NCBI RefSeq assembly: GCF_000337895.1
Contig: NZ_AOMA01000182.1
Span: 1 to 45,701, forward strand
Length of the DNA stretch: 45,701 bases
Direction of reading: 5' to 3'
Source of the DNA: Halobiforma nitratireducens JCM 10879
GTDB taxonomy: Archaea; Halobacteriota; Halobacteria; Halobacteriales; Natrialbaceae
Shown here: piece by piece, positions 15,915 through 25,532 of the stretch
Layout: every line of letters starts with the position of its first letter
How positions within the stretch are numbered: position 1 is the stretch's first letter
Notes under the pieces: model-generated
What the model was told of the DNA's origin: nothing
The model's input: the letters and a program-made list of their open reading frames with translations, nothing else
The model's database searches: none
Made by a program: the position numbers and the translations under genes

Positions 15915-17864
15915 TCAGTCGTCAGCGTCGGCCGCCGCGCTCTCCGTGCCGACTCTGCGCTCGAGGAAGTCGGACAGGAGCCGGAAGGTTCGGAGCTTCT
16001 GGTCCTGGTCGGTGGAGGCGTGGCCTTCCTCGCCGAGTTCCTCGTACTCGAAGTCGTTCCCTTCGCCGCCCTCGTAGCCCAGTTCCTCGAGTCGATCCCG
16101 GAACAGCCGTGCCTGGGAGACGGGGACGCGGCTGTCGTTGACGCCGTGGACCATCAGCAGCGGTACCGAGAGGTTCTCGGCGTAGGTGATCGGCGACCGC
16201 TCCTCGTAGAGGTCGGGGTTCTCCTCGGGCGTCCCGAGATACTTCTCCATGAGTTCGACGCGGTAGTGGGGCATCGTCGTCTCGTACATCTCCTCGAGGT
16301 CGGTCAGCCCGATCCAGGCGATGCCGGCGTCGTAGAGGTCGGGATACTGGACGAGTTGCCAGTACGCGGAGTAGCCGCCGTACGAGCCACCGAAGACGAC
16401 GACGCGGTCCTCGTCGATCCAGTCGCGCGTCTCGAGGACGTGTTCGACTGCTGTGGCGACATCGCCCTGTTCGGCACCGCCCCAGTCCTCGATCAGCCGT
16501 TCGACGAACTCGCGACCGCGGCCGGTCGAGCCCCGGTAGTTGACCTTCAGCACCGAGAACCCCTGTGAGGCGAGTACCTGCGTATAGAGGTTAAACGCCT
16601 TGTCGTCGCGGGCTCGCGGTCCTCCGTGGGGGACGACGACGAGCGGCGACGGCCGCTCGCCAGAGTCGTACAGCAGACAGCCGATCTCGAGTTCGTCGGC
16701 GGGGTCGTGATCGACGGCCTCCGCGGACGTCTCGGGGACGCCGTCGGAGTCGACGGTGAAGTACTCGGCGTCGGCGAAGTCGTTCCGGTCGAAGGGACCG
16801 TACTCGGCCTCGAGCAGCGTCTCGTGGTCGTCGCTCTCGCGGGTCGCTTCGCTCCCCGCTCGACTATTCGAGGCGCGTGGCCCCTCGCTCTCGAGGTCGT
16901 ACACCAGCAGTTCGGGTCGCTTCGTCGGCGCGGTGTGCTGGAGCAGCAGTCGATTCCCGTCGAGACAGACCTCGTTCGGGCCGATTCGACCGAACGTCGT
17001 CACGCCCTCGGGGAGGTCGAGCTCTCGGCTCTCGCCGCTCTCTATGTCGTACAGGATCGGAACGGAGACAGCGTCCCGGATTCGAAGCGCGAGGACGCGT
17101 TCGCCGTCCGGTAGAACCGTCACGGGCGACTCCTCGTACTCGCCGTCGCCGAGCCAGGTGACTGCGTCGTCCGAGAGGTCGTAGACCCCAACACGCCCGA
17201 GGTCCGGTGTGTTGTCGCTTACGAGTAATCGATCACCATCCGGTCCCCAGTCGACCGGCTCCGCTTCGGCACCGACCTCGCCGATCTCGAGGTTTTGGGG
17301 GTCGGAGCCGTCGGCGTTCGCGACGTAGACGTCGCGGTTGTCGAAGTCGTCGGTCTCGTTGGTCGCGTACGCGATCCGGTCACCCGACGGCGAGAGTGTA
17401 GAGGTCCACACCGCACGCTCGTAGTCGGTCACTTTCGTCGTCTCACCGCCCTCGAGGTCGTGCCGGAAGACGTTCATCTGGCCGTCCCGGTTCGAGCCCA
17501 CGAGCAGAACGTCCTCGCCCACGTCTTGGACCGCGACCTGCCCCTCCATCTCGACGACGGACTCGACCTCGCCGTCTCGAGTGAGCGCGTAGACGTCGTT
17601 CTGTTCGTCGCCGCCCTCGTCGCGGTGGAAGTAGACGCGGTCGCCGTCCGCCCCCCAGTGGAGATGCCAGCGGGCGTTTCGGGGGACTTCGCCGTCGGAC
17701 CACTGCTCGAGATCGCCCGTCTCGGCGTCCAGTACGTGGAGTTCGTTCCGGCCAGTGATATCGTAGTAGAGGGCGACCTCGTCCCCGTCCGGGGAGACGA
17801 CGGGGTGGGCGACGGTCGGGAGGTTCGCGAGCTCCTCGAGTGGATCGTCGACTGTATCGACCAT
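15915..17864 (-). CDS. S9-family serine peptidase (acylaminoacyl-peptidase type)
   Basis: This cytoplasmic oligopeptidase has an N-terminal seven-bladed WD40-like propeller (about residues 10-350) and a C-terminal alpha/beta hydrolase domain (about 390-645). The catalytic triad is visible: Ser494 in FGGSYGGYSAYW, Asp577 in GVNDSRVP and His615 in EEGHAS, with the oxyanion region VVPHGGPRARD. Its length, about 649 residues, fits S9C enzymes. TTTACAAG on the coding strand (17893-17886) is 22-29 bases before ATG 17864, so that start is preferred over GTG 17879, which would add five residues. There is no signal peptide. It is divergent from the acetyltransferase gene. Confidence 0.92.
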   Translation of the reverse strand: MVDTVDDPLEELANLPTVAHPVVSPDGDEVALYYDITGRNELHVLDAETGDLEQWSDGEVPRNARWHLHWGADGDRVYFHRDEGGDEQNDVYALTRDGEVESVVEMEGQVAVQDVGEDVLLVGSNRDGQMNVFRHDLEGGETTKVTDYERAVWTSTLSPSGDRIAYATNETDDFDNRDVYVANADGSDPQNLEIGEVGAEAEPVDWGPDGDRLLVSDNTPDLGRVGVYDLSDDAVTWLGDGEYEESPVTVLPDGERVLALRIRDAVSVPILYDIESGESRELDLPEGVTTFGRIGPNEVCLDGNRLLLQHTAPTKRPELLVYDLESEGPRASNSRAGSEATRESDDHETLLEAEYGPFDRNDFADAEYFTVDSDGVPETSAEAVDHDPADELEIGCLLYDSGERPSPLVVVPHGGPRARDDKAFNLYTQVLASQGFSVLKVNYRGSTGRGREFVERLIEDWGGAEQGDVATAVEHVLETRDWIDEDRVVVFGGSYGGYSAYWQLVQYPDLYDAGIAWIGLTDLEEMYETTMPHYRVELMEKYLGTPEENPDLYEERSPITYAENLSVPLLMVHGVNDSRVPVSQARLFRDRLEELGYEGGEGNDFEYEELGEEGHASTDQDQKLRTFRLLSDFLERRVGTESAAADADD

Positions 17865-18091
17865 ATCGTCGGCACTCACCCCATACTTGTAAACGTTCGA
17901 GAGCCGGCGAAGGGAGCCACCGTCGGTGAACTACCGACCCACTCGATAGCGGGGGTCCAGACGGCCCGACGATCGCCCGCTCGGGCGAGACACGCGAGGC
18001 GACGGTTCGACGGCCGATTCGGGACGGGAACCGTCGATACGGCGGCGAGAACCCACAAATCCTTTTGACCGCACGGCTCCTACGTCGACCC

Positions 18092-18682
18092 ATGTACGTC
18101 CGGGACGCGAAAAACAGGGACGAGGTCTGGCTGCTCGATCACATCGAGTCGATGGGGCTCGACGATACGGCCTTCCGGTCCCGGGACTACGTCCTCGCGG
18201 TCGACGAGGAGTCGGGCGAAAAGGCCGGGTTCGGTCGGATCCGCATCCACAAGGCCGAGGACGACGACCGGGACGAGGTCTGTGAACTCACCAGCATCGG
18301 CGTTCTCGAGGGGTGGCGTGGCCAGGGCGTCGGCGCTCACGTCGTCGAACGACTGATCGAGTACGCGAGCGACGAAGGATTCGACACCGTCTACGCGCTC
18401 ACGGGGGAGGGGAGCTACCTCGCACAGTTTGGCTTCCGCCGAATTGAGGAGTCCGCCCTGCCGGTCACGCTGGAAACCCGACTGTCGGCCAAGCGTGACG
18501 GCGTCGATTCCGAGGCGGTGCCGTATGCCCTCGAGGTGGATCGGTTCCGGATGCCCGACCGGCTCCGGGCGGCGTTCAAGCGCGCGCCGGAAGGGCGAGA
18601 CGAGGTATCGAACGAGGAGTCGGCCGAGGATTTCGGGATCGATTCCGATTCGGCGACGTACAAGTACGATACGGGACGGTAG
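18092..18682 (+). CDS. GNAT-family N-acetyltransferase
   Basis: The 196-residue protein has the GNAT pattern: MYVRDAKNRDEVWLLDHI at the start, a central strand ELTSIGVLEGWRGQGVGAHVVERLIEYA with the acetyl-CoA-binding R/Q-G-x-G-x-G/A loop (about 77-84), then DTVYALTGEGSYLAQFGFRRI. The last 60 residues hold an acidic, disordered extension. Members acetylate amines or protein N-termini, and the substrate cannot be inferred. CCTTTTG at 18061-18067 lies 25-31 bases before the ATG, consistent with a leaderless message. The frame is open to 18065 but those codons are not conserved in character. Confidence 0.88.
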   Translation: MYVRDAKNRDEVWLLDHIESMGLDDTAFRSRDYVLAVDEESGEKAGFGRIRIHKAEDDDRDEVCELTSIGVLEGWRGQGVGAHVVERLIEYASDEGFDTVYALTGEGSYLAQFGFRRIEESALPVTLETRLSAKRDGVDSEAVPYALEVDRFRMPDRLRAAFKRAPEGRDEVSNEESAEDFGIDSDSATYKYDTGR

Positions 18683-18780
18683 TCACCGCTCGGATGGGCG
18701 TGTCACTATCCGTATTTTATCTGGGCTATCGCGCTCGAGCGATTCGACTGAGTCGCTGACTCGCGGTTACGGCACCTCCG

Positions 18781-18866
18781 CTATAGTAACAACTGCAACG
18801 ATTTGTACACTGATCGCCGATCCGTCTGGCGAGCAGGTGCCCACTGGCTTGCAGTGGCTACTACAG
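18781..18866. mobile_element. 86-bp MITE-like element with 18-bp terminal inverted repeats
   Basis: The left end (18781-18798, CTATAGTAACAACTGCAA) and the reverse complement of the right end (18849-18866, CTGTAGTAGCCACTGCAA) match at 15 of 18 positions. There is no coding capacity inside. No clear target duplication is visible, although the flanks CCTCC and GAGG are themselves complementary. It ends about 60 bases before the mutase ATG, so it lies in or next to that promoter. Confidence 0.55.
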
Positions 18867-18928
18867 GAGGCGGGCAAGCCTGATGCGTTCATCAAGCTTC
18901 AAGCCGCCTCCCGTCCACGGTAATCATA

Positions 18929-20614
18929 ATGTTCGATTCCGACGAACTCGAGGAGATCCGTGCCAGTAAGGAGGAGTGGCACGAGGAGGAGGTCGAGCCC
19001 GTCCTCGAGCGTTTCGGCGAACGGAACGAAACGTTCACGACGGATACGGGCGGCCAGGAAGTCGATCGGCTCTACACGCCTGACGACGTCGGGGCCCTCG
19101 ACTACGAGGAGGACCTGGGGAATCCGGGCGAGCCACCGTATACGCGTGGGGTGTACTCCACGGGGTACCGGGGCCGGCTGTGGACGATGCGCCAGTACGC
19201 CGGGTTCTCGACGCCTGAAGACACCAACGAACGGTACCACTACCTGCTCGATCAGGGACAGACCGGGCTCTCGATGGCGTTCGACCTGCCGACTCAGATG
19301 GGGTACGATTCGGACGACGAGATGGCCGCCGGCGAGGTCGGGAAAGCAGGCGTCGCCATCGATTCACTGGACGACATGGAGACCGTCTTCGACGGCATTC
19401 CGCTGGACCAGGTCTCGACCTCGATGACGATCAACGCACCCGCGTCCGTCCTGCTGGCGATGTACATCGCCGTCGGTGACAAGCAGGGCGTCGACCGCGA
19501 GGAACTCCGTGGGACGATCCAGAACGACCTCCTGAAGGAGTACATCGCCCGGAACACCTATATCTACCCACCGGAGCCGTCCATGCGGATCATCACGGAC
19601 ATCTTCGAGTTCTGCGCGGCTGAGACTCCGAAGTTCAACACGATCTCCATCTCGGGCTATCACATCCGCGAGGCCGGCTCGACGGCCGCCCAGGAGCTGG
19701 CTTTCACGCTGGGCAACGGCATCGAGTACGTCGAGGCCGCGATCGACGCCGGGCTCGATGTCGACGAGTTCGCGCCCCAGCTCTCGTTCTTTTTCAACGG
19801 CCACAACAACATCTTCGAGGAAGTCGCGAAGTTCCGCGCAGCCCGTCGAATGTGGCACGACATCATGGAAGAGCGGTTCGACGCCGACGATCCCAAGTCG
19901 AAACAGCTCAAGTTCCACACCCAGACAGCCGGCTCGATGCTGACCGCCCAGCAGATCGAGAACAACGTCGTCCGGGTCGCCTACCAGGCTCTGGCCGCGG
20001 TACTCGGTGGCACCCAGTCGCTCCACACGAACGGGAAAGACGAGGCCCTCTCGCTGCCGACCGAGGAATCCGTCCGGACCGCGCTCCGAACCCAGCAGAT
20101 CCTCGCCCACGAATCGGGCGCAGCCGACACCATCGACCCGCTGGCAGGTAGCTACTACGTCGAATCCCTGACCGACGAGGTCGAGGAGGAAGCCTACGAA
20201 ATCTTAGACGAAGTCGAGTCCCGCGGCGGCATGCTCGCGGCCGTCGAACAGCAGTGGGTCCAGCGACAGATCCAGGACACCGCCTTCGACCGCCAGAAGG
20301 AGATCGAAGAGAAAGAGCGCATCATCGTCGGCGTCAACGAGTTCGAGATGGAAGACGAAGAACCCGAGATGGACGTCCAGGAAGTCACCGAAGAGGACGA
20401 ACGACGCCAGATCGATCACCTCGAGTCCGTCCGCGAAGAGCGCGACGACGAGGCCGTCGACGCCACGCTCGAGGCACTGCGGGACGCGGCCCGCGGCGAC
20501 GACAACCTGATGCCGTACATCGTCGACGCCGTGAAAGCGTACGCGACGGTCGGGGAGATCTGTGGCGTCCTTCGCGAGGAGTTCGGCGAGTACCAGCCCG
20601 GGAGCGCGATGTAG
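18929..20614 (+). CDS. mutA: Methylmalonyl-CoA mutase, catalytic (large) subunit
   Basis: The enzyme interconverts (R)-methylmalonyl-CoA and succinyl-CoA using adenosylcobalamin. The 561-residue protein is the TIM-barrel part only: [31 protein letters not shown] near residue 75-105, [77 protein letters not shown] and [21 protein letters not shown]. The cobalamin-binding domain (DxHxxG) is absent, as is normal in archaea where it is a separate subunit, but no such gene lies in this window. The epimerase for the same pathway is at 25533. A weak box, CTTCAAG (18897-18903), is 26-32 bases upstream. Confidence 0.96.
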   Translation: MFDSDELEEIRASKEEWHEEEVEPVLERFGERNETFTTDTGGQEVDRLYTPDDVGALDYEEDLGNPGEPPYTRGVYSTGYRGRLWTMRQYAGFSTPEDTNERYHYLLDQGQTGLSMAFDLPTQMGYDSDDEMAAGEVGKAGVAIDSLDDMETVFDGIPLDQVSTSMTINAPASVLLAMYIAVGDKQGVDREELRGTIQNDLLKEYIARNTYIYPPEPSMRIITDIFEFCAAETPKFNTISISGYHIREAGSTAAQELAFTLGNGIEYVEAAIDAGLDVDEFAPQLSFFFNGHNNIFEEVAKFRAARRMWHDIMEERFDADDPKSKQLKFHTQTAGSMLTAQQIENNVVRVAYQALAAVLGGTQSLHTNGKDEALSLPTEESVRTALRTQQILAHESGAADTIDPLAGSYYVESLTDEVEEEAYEILDEVESRGGMLAAVEQQWVQRQIQDTAFDRQKEIEEKERIIVGVNEFEMEDEEPEMDVQEVTEEDERRQIDHLESVREERDDEAVDATLEALRDAARGDDNLMPYIVDAVKAYATVGEICGVLREEFGEYQPGSAM

Positions 20615-20742
20615 GAACAGCCCAGCACGCCGTCTTCTCCTCGAGTTCGGTTCTCCAGTCCGATCGGATCGATTCCCGAAGGCCGAAGAGGCCACGGAAC
20701 CCGCCCTGTCTCCGCGAACGGATCACTGTCGGTCGTTTCAAA

Positions 20743-20774
20743 CGCAACCGCGGTGGCGGGCGATGGCGGTTGCG
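20743..20774. terminator. Perfect 9-bp inverted repeat between converging genes
   Basis: CGCAACCGC (20743-20751) and GCGGTTGCG (20766-20774) are exact complements with a 14-base loop, lying between the mutase stop and the stop of the chemotransducer gene. Placement between convergent genes suggests a transcript-ending or transcript-protecting hairpin. There is no T-run, so the terminator call is inference. Confidence 0.35.
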
Positions 20775-20797
20775 CCGGGAAAGCTACCGCAACCGGC

Positions 20798-23170
20798 TCA
20801 CTCCGTGTCGGACCCGGTCGTCTCGAGGTCGTCGAACCGTTCCGAGAGTTCGGACGCCTGCGTGGCGAGTTGCCTGGTCCGGTCGGAGACGCTCGCCATC
20901 GAACTCGTCTGCTCTTCGGCGGCAGCAGCGACGTTCTCCGCCTCGGCCGTCGTTTCCTCGCTGATGGTCGCGGTCTCGTCGACCATCGAGGAGACCTCTT
21001 CGAGCGAGGCGGCCTGATCGTCCGTCGCGTCGGAAATCTCTTGAATGCCGACGTTCGTCTCGTCGGCGTACTGTGTGATCCGGTCGAGTTCTTCGACTGC
21101 GTCGTCGACCTGGTCGATCGCGTCGTCGATCCGTTCGCTCGTCATCTCGACGGTCTCGACCGACGTCTCGGTCTGAGCCCTGATCCGCTCCAGTCGCTGT
21201 TCGATCTCGTCGGCAGCTTCCTTCGCGTCGCCCGAGAGCTCTTTGACTTCCTGTGCGACGACGCTGAAGCCGCGACCGGCGTTGCTGTTCCCTTCGGCGC
21301 GGGCGGCCTGGACGTTCGCATTGAGCGCGAGGAGACTCGTATCGTCCGCGATAGTCGATATCTGACTGATCAACTCGTCGATGTGGGCGACCTCGGTCTC
21401 CAGGTCGCGAATCTCCGAGACGGCTAACTCGGAACTCTCGTCGATCTCGTCCATCGCCGAGGCAGCCTTCGAGGCCGCTTCCTGGCCGGATTCGGCCGCA
21501 TCGGACGTCTGCTTTCCGAGGTCCGCAACCTCGTCGGAGGAGGCGGCGATCTCCTCGGTCGTCGCCGACAGATCGCTCAGTTCGTTGGCGGCGCTTTGGA
21601 GTGCGTCGTGTTGCTGTGATGCCCCCTCTGAGATTTCCTGAACCGACTCGGCGACTCGCTCGCTCGCGTCACGGACTTCCTGGCTTCCGGCCGTCACGTC
21701 CTGGCTCTCTGCGGCGACCGCCTCGGCGAACTCGCTTACCTCGTCGATCATGCGATCGATTTCGGCGATCATCTCGTTGTACGCGGTGCCGATCTCTTCC
21801 ATCGCTTCGTTCTGACTCTTCGGATCGACACGTCTGGTCAGGTCACCGTTTGCAGCCGCCTCCATCGCATCGCGGTACGCGTTGGCTTTCGTCTGGAGGT
21901 GTTCGAGGAGTTCCTCGGCCGACTGACGAGCCGCTTCGGCCTCTTCCTGGGCCGCTTCTGCGGTCTCTTTTGCTTGCTCGGCCTCCTCGGTCTTGCGCTC
22001 GGCCCGCTTTCGTGCCTCTTCGGACTCCTCGATCTGCTCGACCATCGATGCTCGCATGTCGTCGATCGAGTGATAGAGCGTGCCGAGTTCGTCCCGTCGA
22101 TCGGACTCGAGGACGACGTCGTACTCGCCGGCTCTGATCCGCTCGGCTTGCTCCGACAGCGTGGTGATCGATTTCGCCGTGTTCCGGCCGATAGTCCCGC
22201 CGACGAAGACGACGCCGACGAGTGCGAGACCGATGAACAGCAAGATTCCACGCTGGATGTCGCTGCTTAGCTGGTAGGCGTTCTCGCTTGGCGCGTGCGT
22301 GATGACGACCCAGTCGCTTCCCTCGACTGGAGCGTACGCCGCGACGTGTTCGTCCTCGAGTTCGGACTGTTTCGTCGCCTCCTCGAGGAAGCCACTGTTT
22401 CCATCGAGGCCGTCTCTGAGCTCCGGGATGTCCCGCTGGGTCGCGTTGGGGACGTACGACCCGAGTTCGCCGTCGCCAGCGTCGGCGTGATTCGAGAACA
22501 GGACCTGCGTGGAGCCGCCGGTTGCCCGAATTACCTCGGTAAACGTCTCCTCGACCGAACTGTCGAAGTTCTCGTCGACCGCCGATGCGTCGACGGTCAT
22601 CACGAGGACCCAGCCCGGCTCCTGCGGGACGGGACTCATGAACGTGATGACGGTCGAGCCGTCATCGTCGGTGTACGGCTCAGAGGTGACGACGTCGTCG
22701 TAGCCGCTGAACGCCGTCTGTGTGATCCACGGTTCGTCGCTGACGCTCTCGCCGATCTGGGAGTCGTCGGTGCTTGCGAGGGTGACCTCGTCGATAGTGT
22801 TGACGAGACGAACCGTCTCGACGCGGTCGGGGAGATGTGATTCTTGCTCTCCGACGAGATACTCCTGGACTGCGTCTGGGTCTTCAGCGAACGAGGGATG
22901 GTCGGAGATCAGCCGCGTCGGCAACTCGTTGCTCTCGATCCACTCGCCCAACTGCGCGGCATCGGCCTCCGCCTCGACGGTCAGCCCCTCCTCGACGTCT
23001 CTGTCGAGCGTGTTTGCCGCGTCGCCGTGGACGTAGACGCCCGCGATGCTGATGACGACGATGATCACCAACAGCGCGAGTGCGAACTTTGCGAGGTACG
23101 ACGCCCGGATACGATCGACGACGCCATCGGAGCCGGTTCCGCCATCGGCGGAGTCGTTCTCGTCGCTCAT
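20798..23170 (-). CDS. Methyl-accepting transducer with dCache sensor (CosT/BasT-like)
   Basis: The 790-residue receptor has an N-terminal TM helix (about 27-47), a large extracytoplasmic sensor (about 50-300, dCache-like), a second TM helix (about 308-326), a HAMP domain (about 327-380), a coiled-coil region, and a signalling domain whose hairpin tip reads LALNANVQAARAEG and GRGFSVVAQEVKELSGDAKEAADEI. It signals to the CheA kinase and so to the archaellum motor. It starts three bases after the stop of the OpuAC/ProX-type binding lipoprotein, so the two are co-transcribed. This matches the Halobacterium salinarum CosB-CosT and BasB-BasT systems, in which a lipoprotein presents a solute to its transducer. 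Confidence 0.92.
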   Translation of the reverse strand: MSDENDSADGGTGSDGVVDRIRASYLAKFALALLVIIVVISIAGVYVHGDAANTLDRDVEEGLTVEAEADAAQLGEWIESNELPTRLISDHPSFAEDPDAVQEYLVGEQESHLPDRVETVRLVNTIDEVTLASTDDSQIGESVSDEPWITQTAFSGYDDVVTSEPYTDDDGSTVITFMSPVPQEPGWVLVMTVDASAVDENFDSSVEETFTEVIRATGGSTQVLFSNHADAGDGELGSYVPNATQRDIPELRDGLDGNSGFLEEATKQSELEDEHVAAYAPVEGSDWVVITHAPSENAYQLSSDIQRGILLFIGLALVGVVFVGGTIGRNTAKSITTLSEQAERIRAGEYDVVLESDRRDELGTLYHSIDDMRASMVEQIEESEEARKRAERKTEEAEQAKETAEAAQEEAEAARQSAEELLEHLQTKANAYRDAMEAAANGDLTRRVDPKSQNEAMEEIGTAYNEMIAEIDRMIDEVSEFAEAVAAESQDVTAGSQEVRDASERVAESVQEISEGASQQHDALQSAANELSDLSATTEEIAASSDEVADLGKQTSDAAESGQEAASKAASAMDEIDESSELAVSEIRDLETEVAHIDELISQISTIADDTSLLALNANVQAARAEGNSNAGRGFSVVAQEVKELSGDAKEAADEIEQRLERIRAQTETSVETVEMTSERIDDAIDQVDDAVEELDRITQYADETNVGIQEISDATDDQAASLEEVSSMVDETATISEETTAEAENVAAAAEEQTSSMASVSDRTRQLATQASELSERFDDLETTGSDTE

Positions 23171-23173
23171 CGC

Positions 23174-24154
23174 TCAGATCAGCCCCTGTTCGGTGAGAAA
23201 CGAGGTCGCGACGTCTTGGGGGTCTTCGCCGTCGACGTCGACTCGTGCGTTCAGTTCCTGCATCGTTCCGGGACCGCCGATGGCCGGGCCGATTCGGTTT
23301 AGCTCGTCCCGAACGTCCGGCGAACTCTTCTCCTCGGAAATCACCGGAATCGGGTTATACGCCGGCCAGAAGTATTCGTCGTCCTCGAGTAGTTCGAGGT
23401 CGTAGGTCGCGAGTTGTGCGTTCGTACTGTAGGCGACACCGATGTCGGCGGTACCGAGTTCGACTTCGTCGTAGGTCAGGCCGACGTTGACGACGACGAC
23501 GCCGTCTGCTTGCTCCCACTCCGCGAGCGCTTCGTCGTCGAAGTCGTAGTGATCGACCAACCCGGGCCAGCCGTCGTTTCGCCCGTAGAAGTCGTCTTCC
23601 ACGGCGACCGACAGATCGTAGTTACCGTCGTCGACGTACGCCGCGAGATCGCTGAGCGTCTCGATCCCGGTCTCGTCGATCGTCTCCTGATGGGTGACGA
23701 GCGCCCAGGTGTTTTCGAACGGAGCCATATCGAGCACCTCGAGGTCGTGTTCGGCCTCTGCCTCCTCTTTGACGGCTTCGTACTGTTCTTCCTGACCGAT
23801 AACTGGCTCGTCGTTCTGTGGTGGGTTCGTGAGCCACAGCGTCCCGGTGTAGTCCCAGTAGAAGTCGATGGTGCCGTCCTCGAACGCGCCCCACGTCTCC
23901 GCGTTGTTGCCGTAGTTCGTCTCGTCGACCACGCTGGCGTCGGTGTTCGCGTCGAGTAGCTCGTACGCCATGTAGCTCAGGAGGATCGATTCGGTGAAGT
24001 TCTTCGACCCGACTACGACCTCGAGCGAGTCACCCCCGTCCGCGCTCGAGTTCTCGACAGAGGAACAGCCCGCAAGCAGCCCCGCACCGGCAACTGCTCC
24101 CCCAGCCGAAAGCAGCGATCGGCGCGAAAACACATCAGTTTCAGATTTAGTCAT
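23174..24154 (-). CDS. OpuAC/ProX-type substrate-binding lipoprotein (CosB-like)
   Basis: This 326-residue protein binds a quaternary-amine type solute outside the cell. A Tat signal (SRRSLLS at 10-16) and a lipobox LLAGC with Cys30 anchor it. The binding fold begins VVVGSKNFTESILLSYMAYE, continues with TIDFYWDYTGTLW and NVGLTYDEVELGTADIGVAYSTNAQLATY, and ends EDPQDVATSFLTEQGLI. The Trp/Tyr-rich segments are typical of aromatic boxes that hold trimethylammonium groups. No ABC permease or ATPase lies next to it; instead a transducer follows after three bases, so chemotaxis and not uptake is the likely task. ATG 24154 has TTTAC (24188-24184) about 30 bases upstream. The exact ligand is inferred. 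Confidence 0.9.
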   Translation of the reverse strand: MTKSETDVFSRRSLLSAGGAVAGAGLLAGCSSVENSSADGGDSLEVVVGSKNFTESILLSYMAYELLDANTDASVVDETNYGNNAETWGAFEDGTIDFYWDYTGTLWLTNPPQNDEPVIGQEEQYEAVKEEAEAEHDLEVLDMAPFENTWALVTHQETIDETGIETLSDLAAYVDDGNYDLSVAVEDDFYGRNDGWPGLVDHYDFDDEALAEWEQADGVVVVNVGLTYDEVELGTADIGVAYSTNAQLATYDLELLEDDEYFWPAYNPIPVISEEKSSPDVRDELNRIGPAIGGPGTMQELNARVDVDGEDPQDVATSFLTEQGLI

Positions 24155-24543
24155 GCTTCCTACGACAGTTTGCCGAGAAAGACGTAAATCAGTAGTGGCC
24201 GATATCGGCCGATAGATTTCTCCAAATGTCGACTCAGAATATTCTATGCAGATATTGGTAAGTGGCAGCACCGGTGCTATAAGTATAGGCAATAGTATAA
24301 TCGAGCGCAATTATAAAATGATTGCTACTACTGATGACGACGGGACGGGGTTGCCCGCAGTTCGAACGACGGCGTGAACTTCCGGGGGTGGTGGGACTGA
24401 AATGGTCCCGACTCGAGGAACACTCTACCTCCCAAACGAAACAAATGTTCCTCGCCGTCCAAGGTCCACCCGAACGGGCGGCCGTGCTCGGTCGCGTGGC
24501 GATTACCCGTGAGTTCAAGCCGACGGAGGTCCAGTCACCCGGC
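24155..24543. other. Intergenic region between divergent lipoprotein and reductase genes
   Basis: The first 165 bases are AT-rich and hold the promoter of the minus-strand lipoprotein gene. From about 24335 the sequence is GC-rich; an open frame runs from 24322 into the aldo/keto reductase, but its first 74 codons are not acidic and resemble no known domain. A small GGGAC/GTCCC hairpin (near 24391-24407) is visible. I see no RNA gene. Confidence 0.4.
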
Positions 24544-25383
24544 ATGGTACTGGGACCGGACGAGCCGGCGGTAACCGTCCCCACTGATGGCCCCGAAATC
24601 CCGAAGCTCGGCTTCGGAACGGCACGAATAACCGGTAACGACTGTAAACGTGCCGTCGAAACCGCCCTCGAGGTCGGCTACCGCCATATCGACACCGCCC
24701 AGATGTACGACAACGAGACGGCCGTCGGGGAGGCGATCGCCGAAAGCGATGTCGACCGTGATGACGTGTTCGTCGTCACGAAGGTTCACCCCGATAACGC
24801 GGCCCGCGAGGACGTGCTCTCCTCGACTCGGGCCAGCCTCGACCGCCTCGGGGTCGCGACCGTCGATCTGCTCCTGTTGCACGCGCCGAGTGATCGTGCG
24901 CCGCTCGAGGAGACTCTCGGTGCGATGAACGACCTCCAGTCGGAGGGCGTCGTCGATCACATCGGCGTCAGTAACTTCGAGGTCGGCGGTCTCGAACGAG
25001 CACGCGACATCTCCGAGACCCCGATCGTAGCGAACCAGGTGAAGTACCACCCATACCACCAGCAAGGCGAGCTGCTCGAGTACTGTGCCGGCCGCGACGT
25101 GTGCCTGACTGCGTACAGTCCGCTGGCGGAGGGGGCCGTCCCCGGCGACGACAGGCTCGCGGAGATCGGCGACCGCTACGACAAGTCGGCCGCGCAGGTC
25201 GCGTTGCGCTGGCTGGTCCAGCAGCCGGCCGTCGCGGCGATTCCGAAGACCGCGACCCTGGCACACATCGAAGCCAACGCGGCGGTGTTCGACTTCGAAC
25301 TCACCGCGGAGGAGATGGCAGCTGTCGCCGACCTCGGGGACGGTGTCTGGGACCGACTGGCGGCGACGCTTGGGCTTCGCTGA
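24544..25383 (+). CDS. Aldo/keto reductase
   Basis: This NAD(P)H-dependent carbonyl reductase has 279 residues, normal for the family. It has the AKR signature GYRHIDTAQMYDNETAVGEAI with catalytic Asp and Tyr (about residues 49-54), VTKVHPDN with the Lys, a second signature VDLLLLHAPSD with the His, and the C-terminal NADP-binding VQQPAVAAIPKTAT. ATG 24544 starts the conserved part, with GPEIPKLGFGTARI soon after it; the frame is open to 24322, but that segment does not look like AKR sequence. It resembles the 2,5-diketo-gluconate reductase branch, and the physiological substrate is unknown. It is followed on the same strand by the epimerase gene, which has its own TATA-like box. Confidence 0.93.
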   Translation: MVLGPDEPAVTVPTDGPEIPKLGFGTARITGNDCKRAVETALEVGYRHIDTAQMYDNETAVGEAIAESDVDRDDVFVVTKVHPDNAAREDVLSSTRASLDRLGVATVDLLLLHAPSDRAPLEETLGAMNDLQSEGVVDHIGVSNFEVGGLERARDISETPIVANQVKYHPYHQQGELLEYCAGRDVCLTAYSPLAEGAVPGDDRLAEIGDRYDKSAAQVALRWLVQQPAVAAIPKTATLAHIEANAAVFDFELTAEEMAAVADLGDGVWDRLAATLGLR

Positions 25384-25532
25384 GCGGTGAGGACGCCGCG
25401 TCGCTATCGGAGCCGCCGCCAGTCTTCTGCCATCACTTCGGCGCTGCCGTCGGTGATCGGAGCGGCCCGGGTCGAGCCTGCTGTCGACGAACGACCCCAC
25501 GGTATTTAGGACCCATCTCCGAATGAACGACC

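Noticed and set aside
17484..17505. GGTTCGAGCCC, resembling a tRNA T-arm.
   Set aside because: It is inside the S9 peptidase gene, with no acceptor stem or anticodon arm around it. I found no tRNA or rRNA gene in the window.
24385..24410. GGGACTGAAAT with flanking GTCCC looked like the end of a CRISPR repeat.
   Set aside because: It occurs once only; no second copy or regular spacing is present in the region.
24322..24543. 74-codon N-terminal extension of the aldo/keto reductase.
   Set aside because: It is not acidic, unlike any AKR N-terminus, and the conserved part starts right after ATG 24544.
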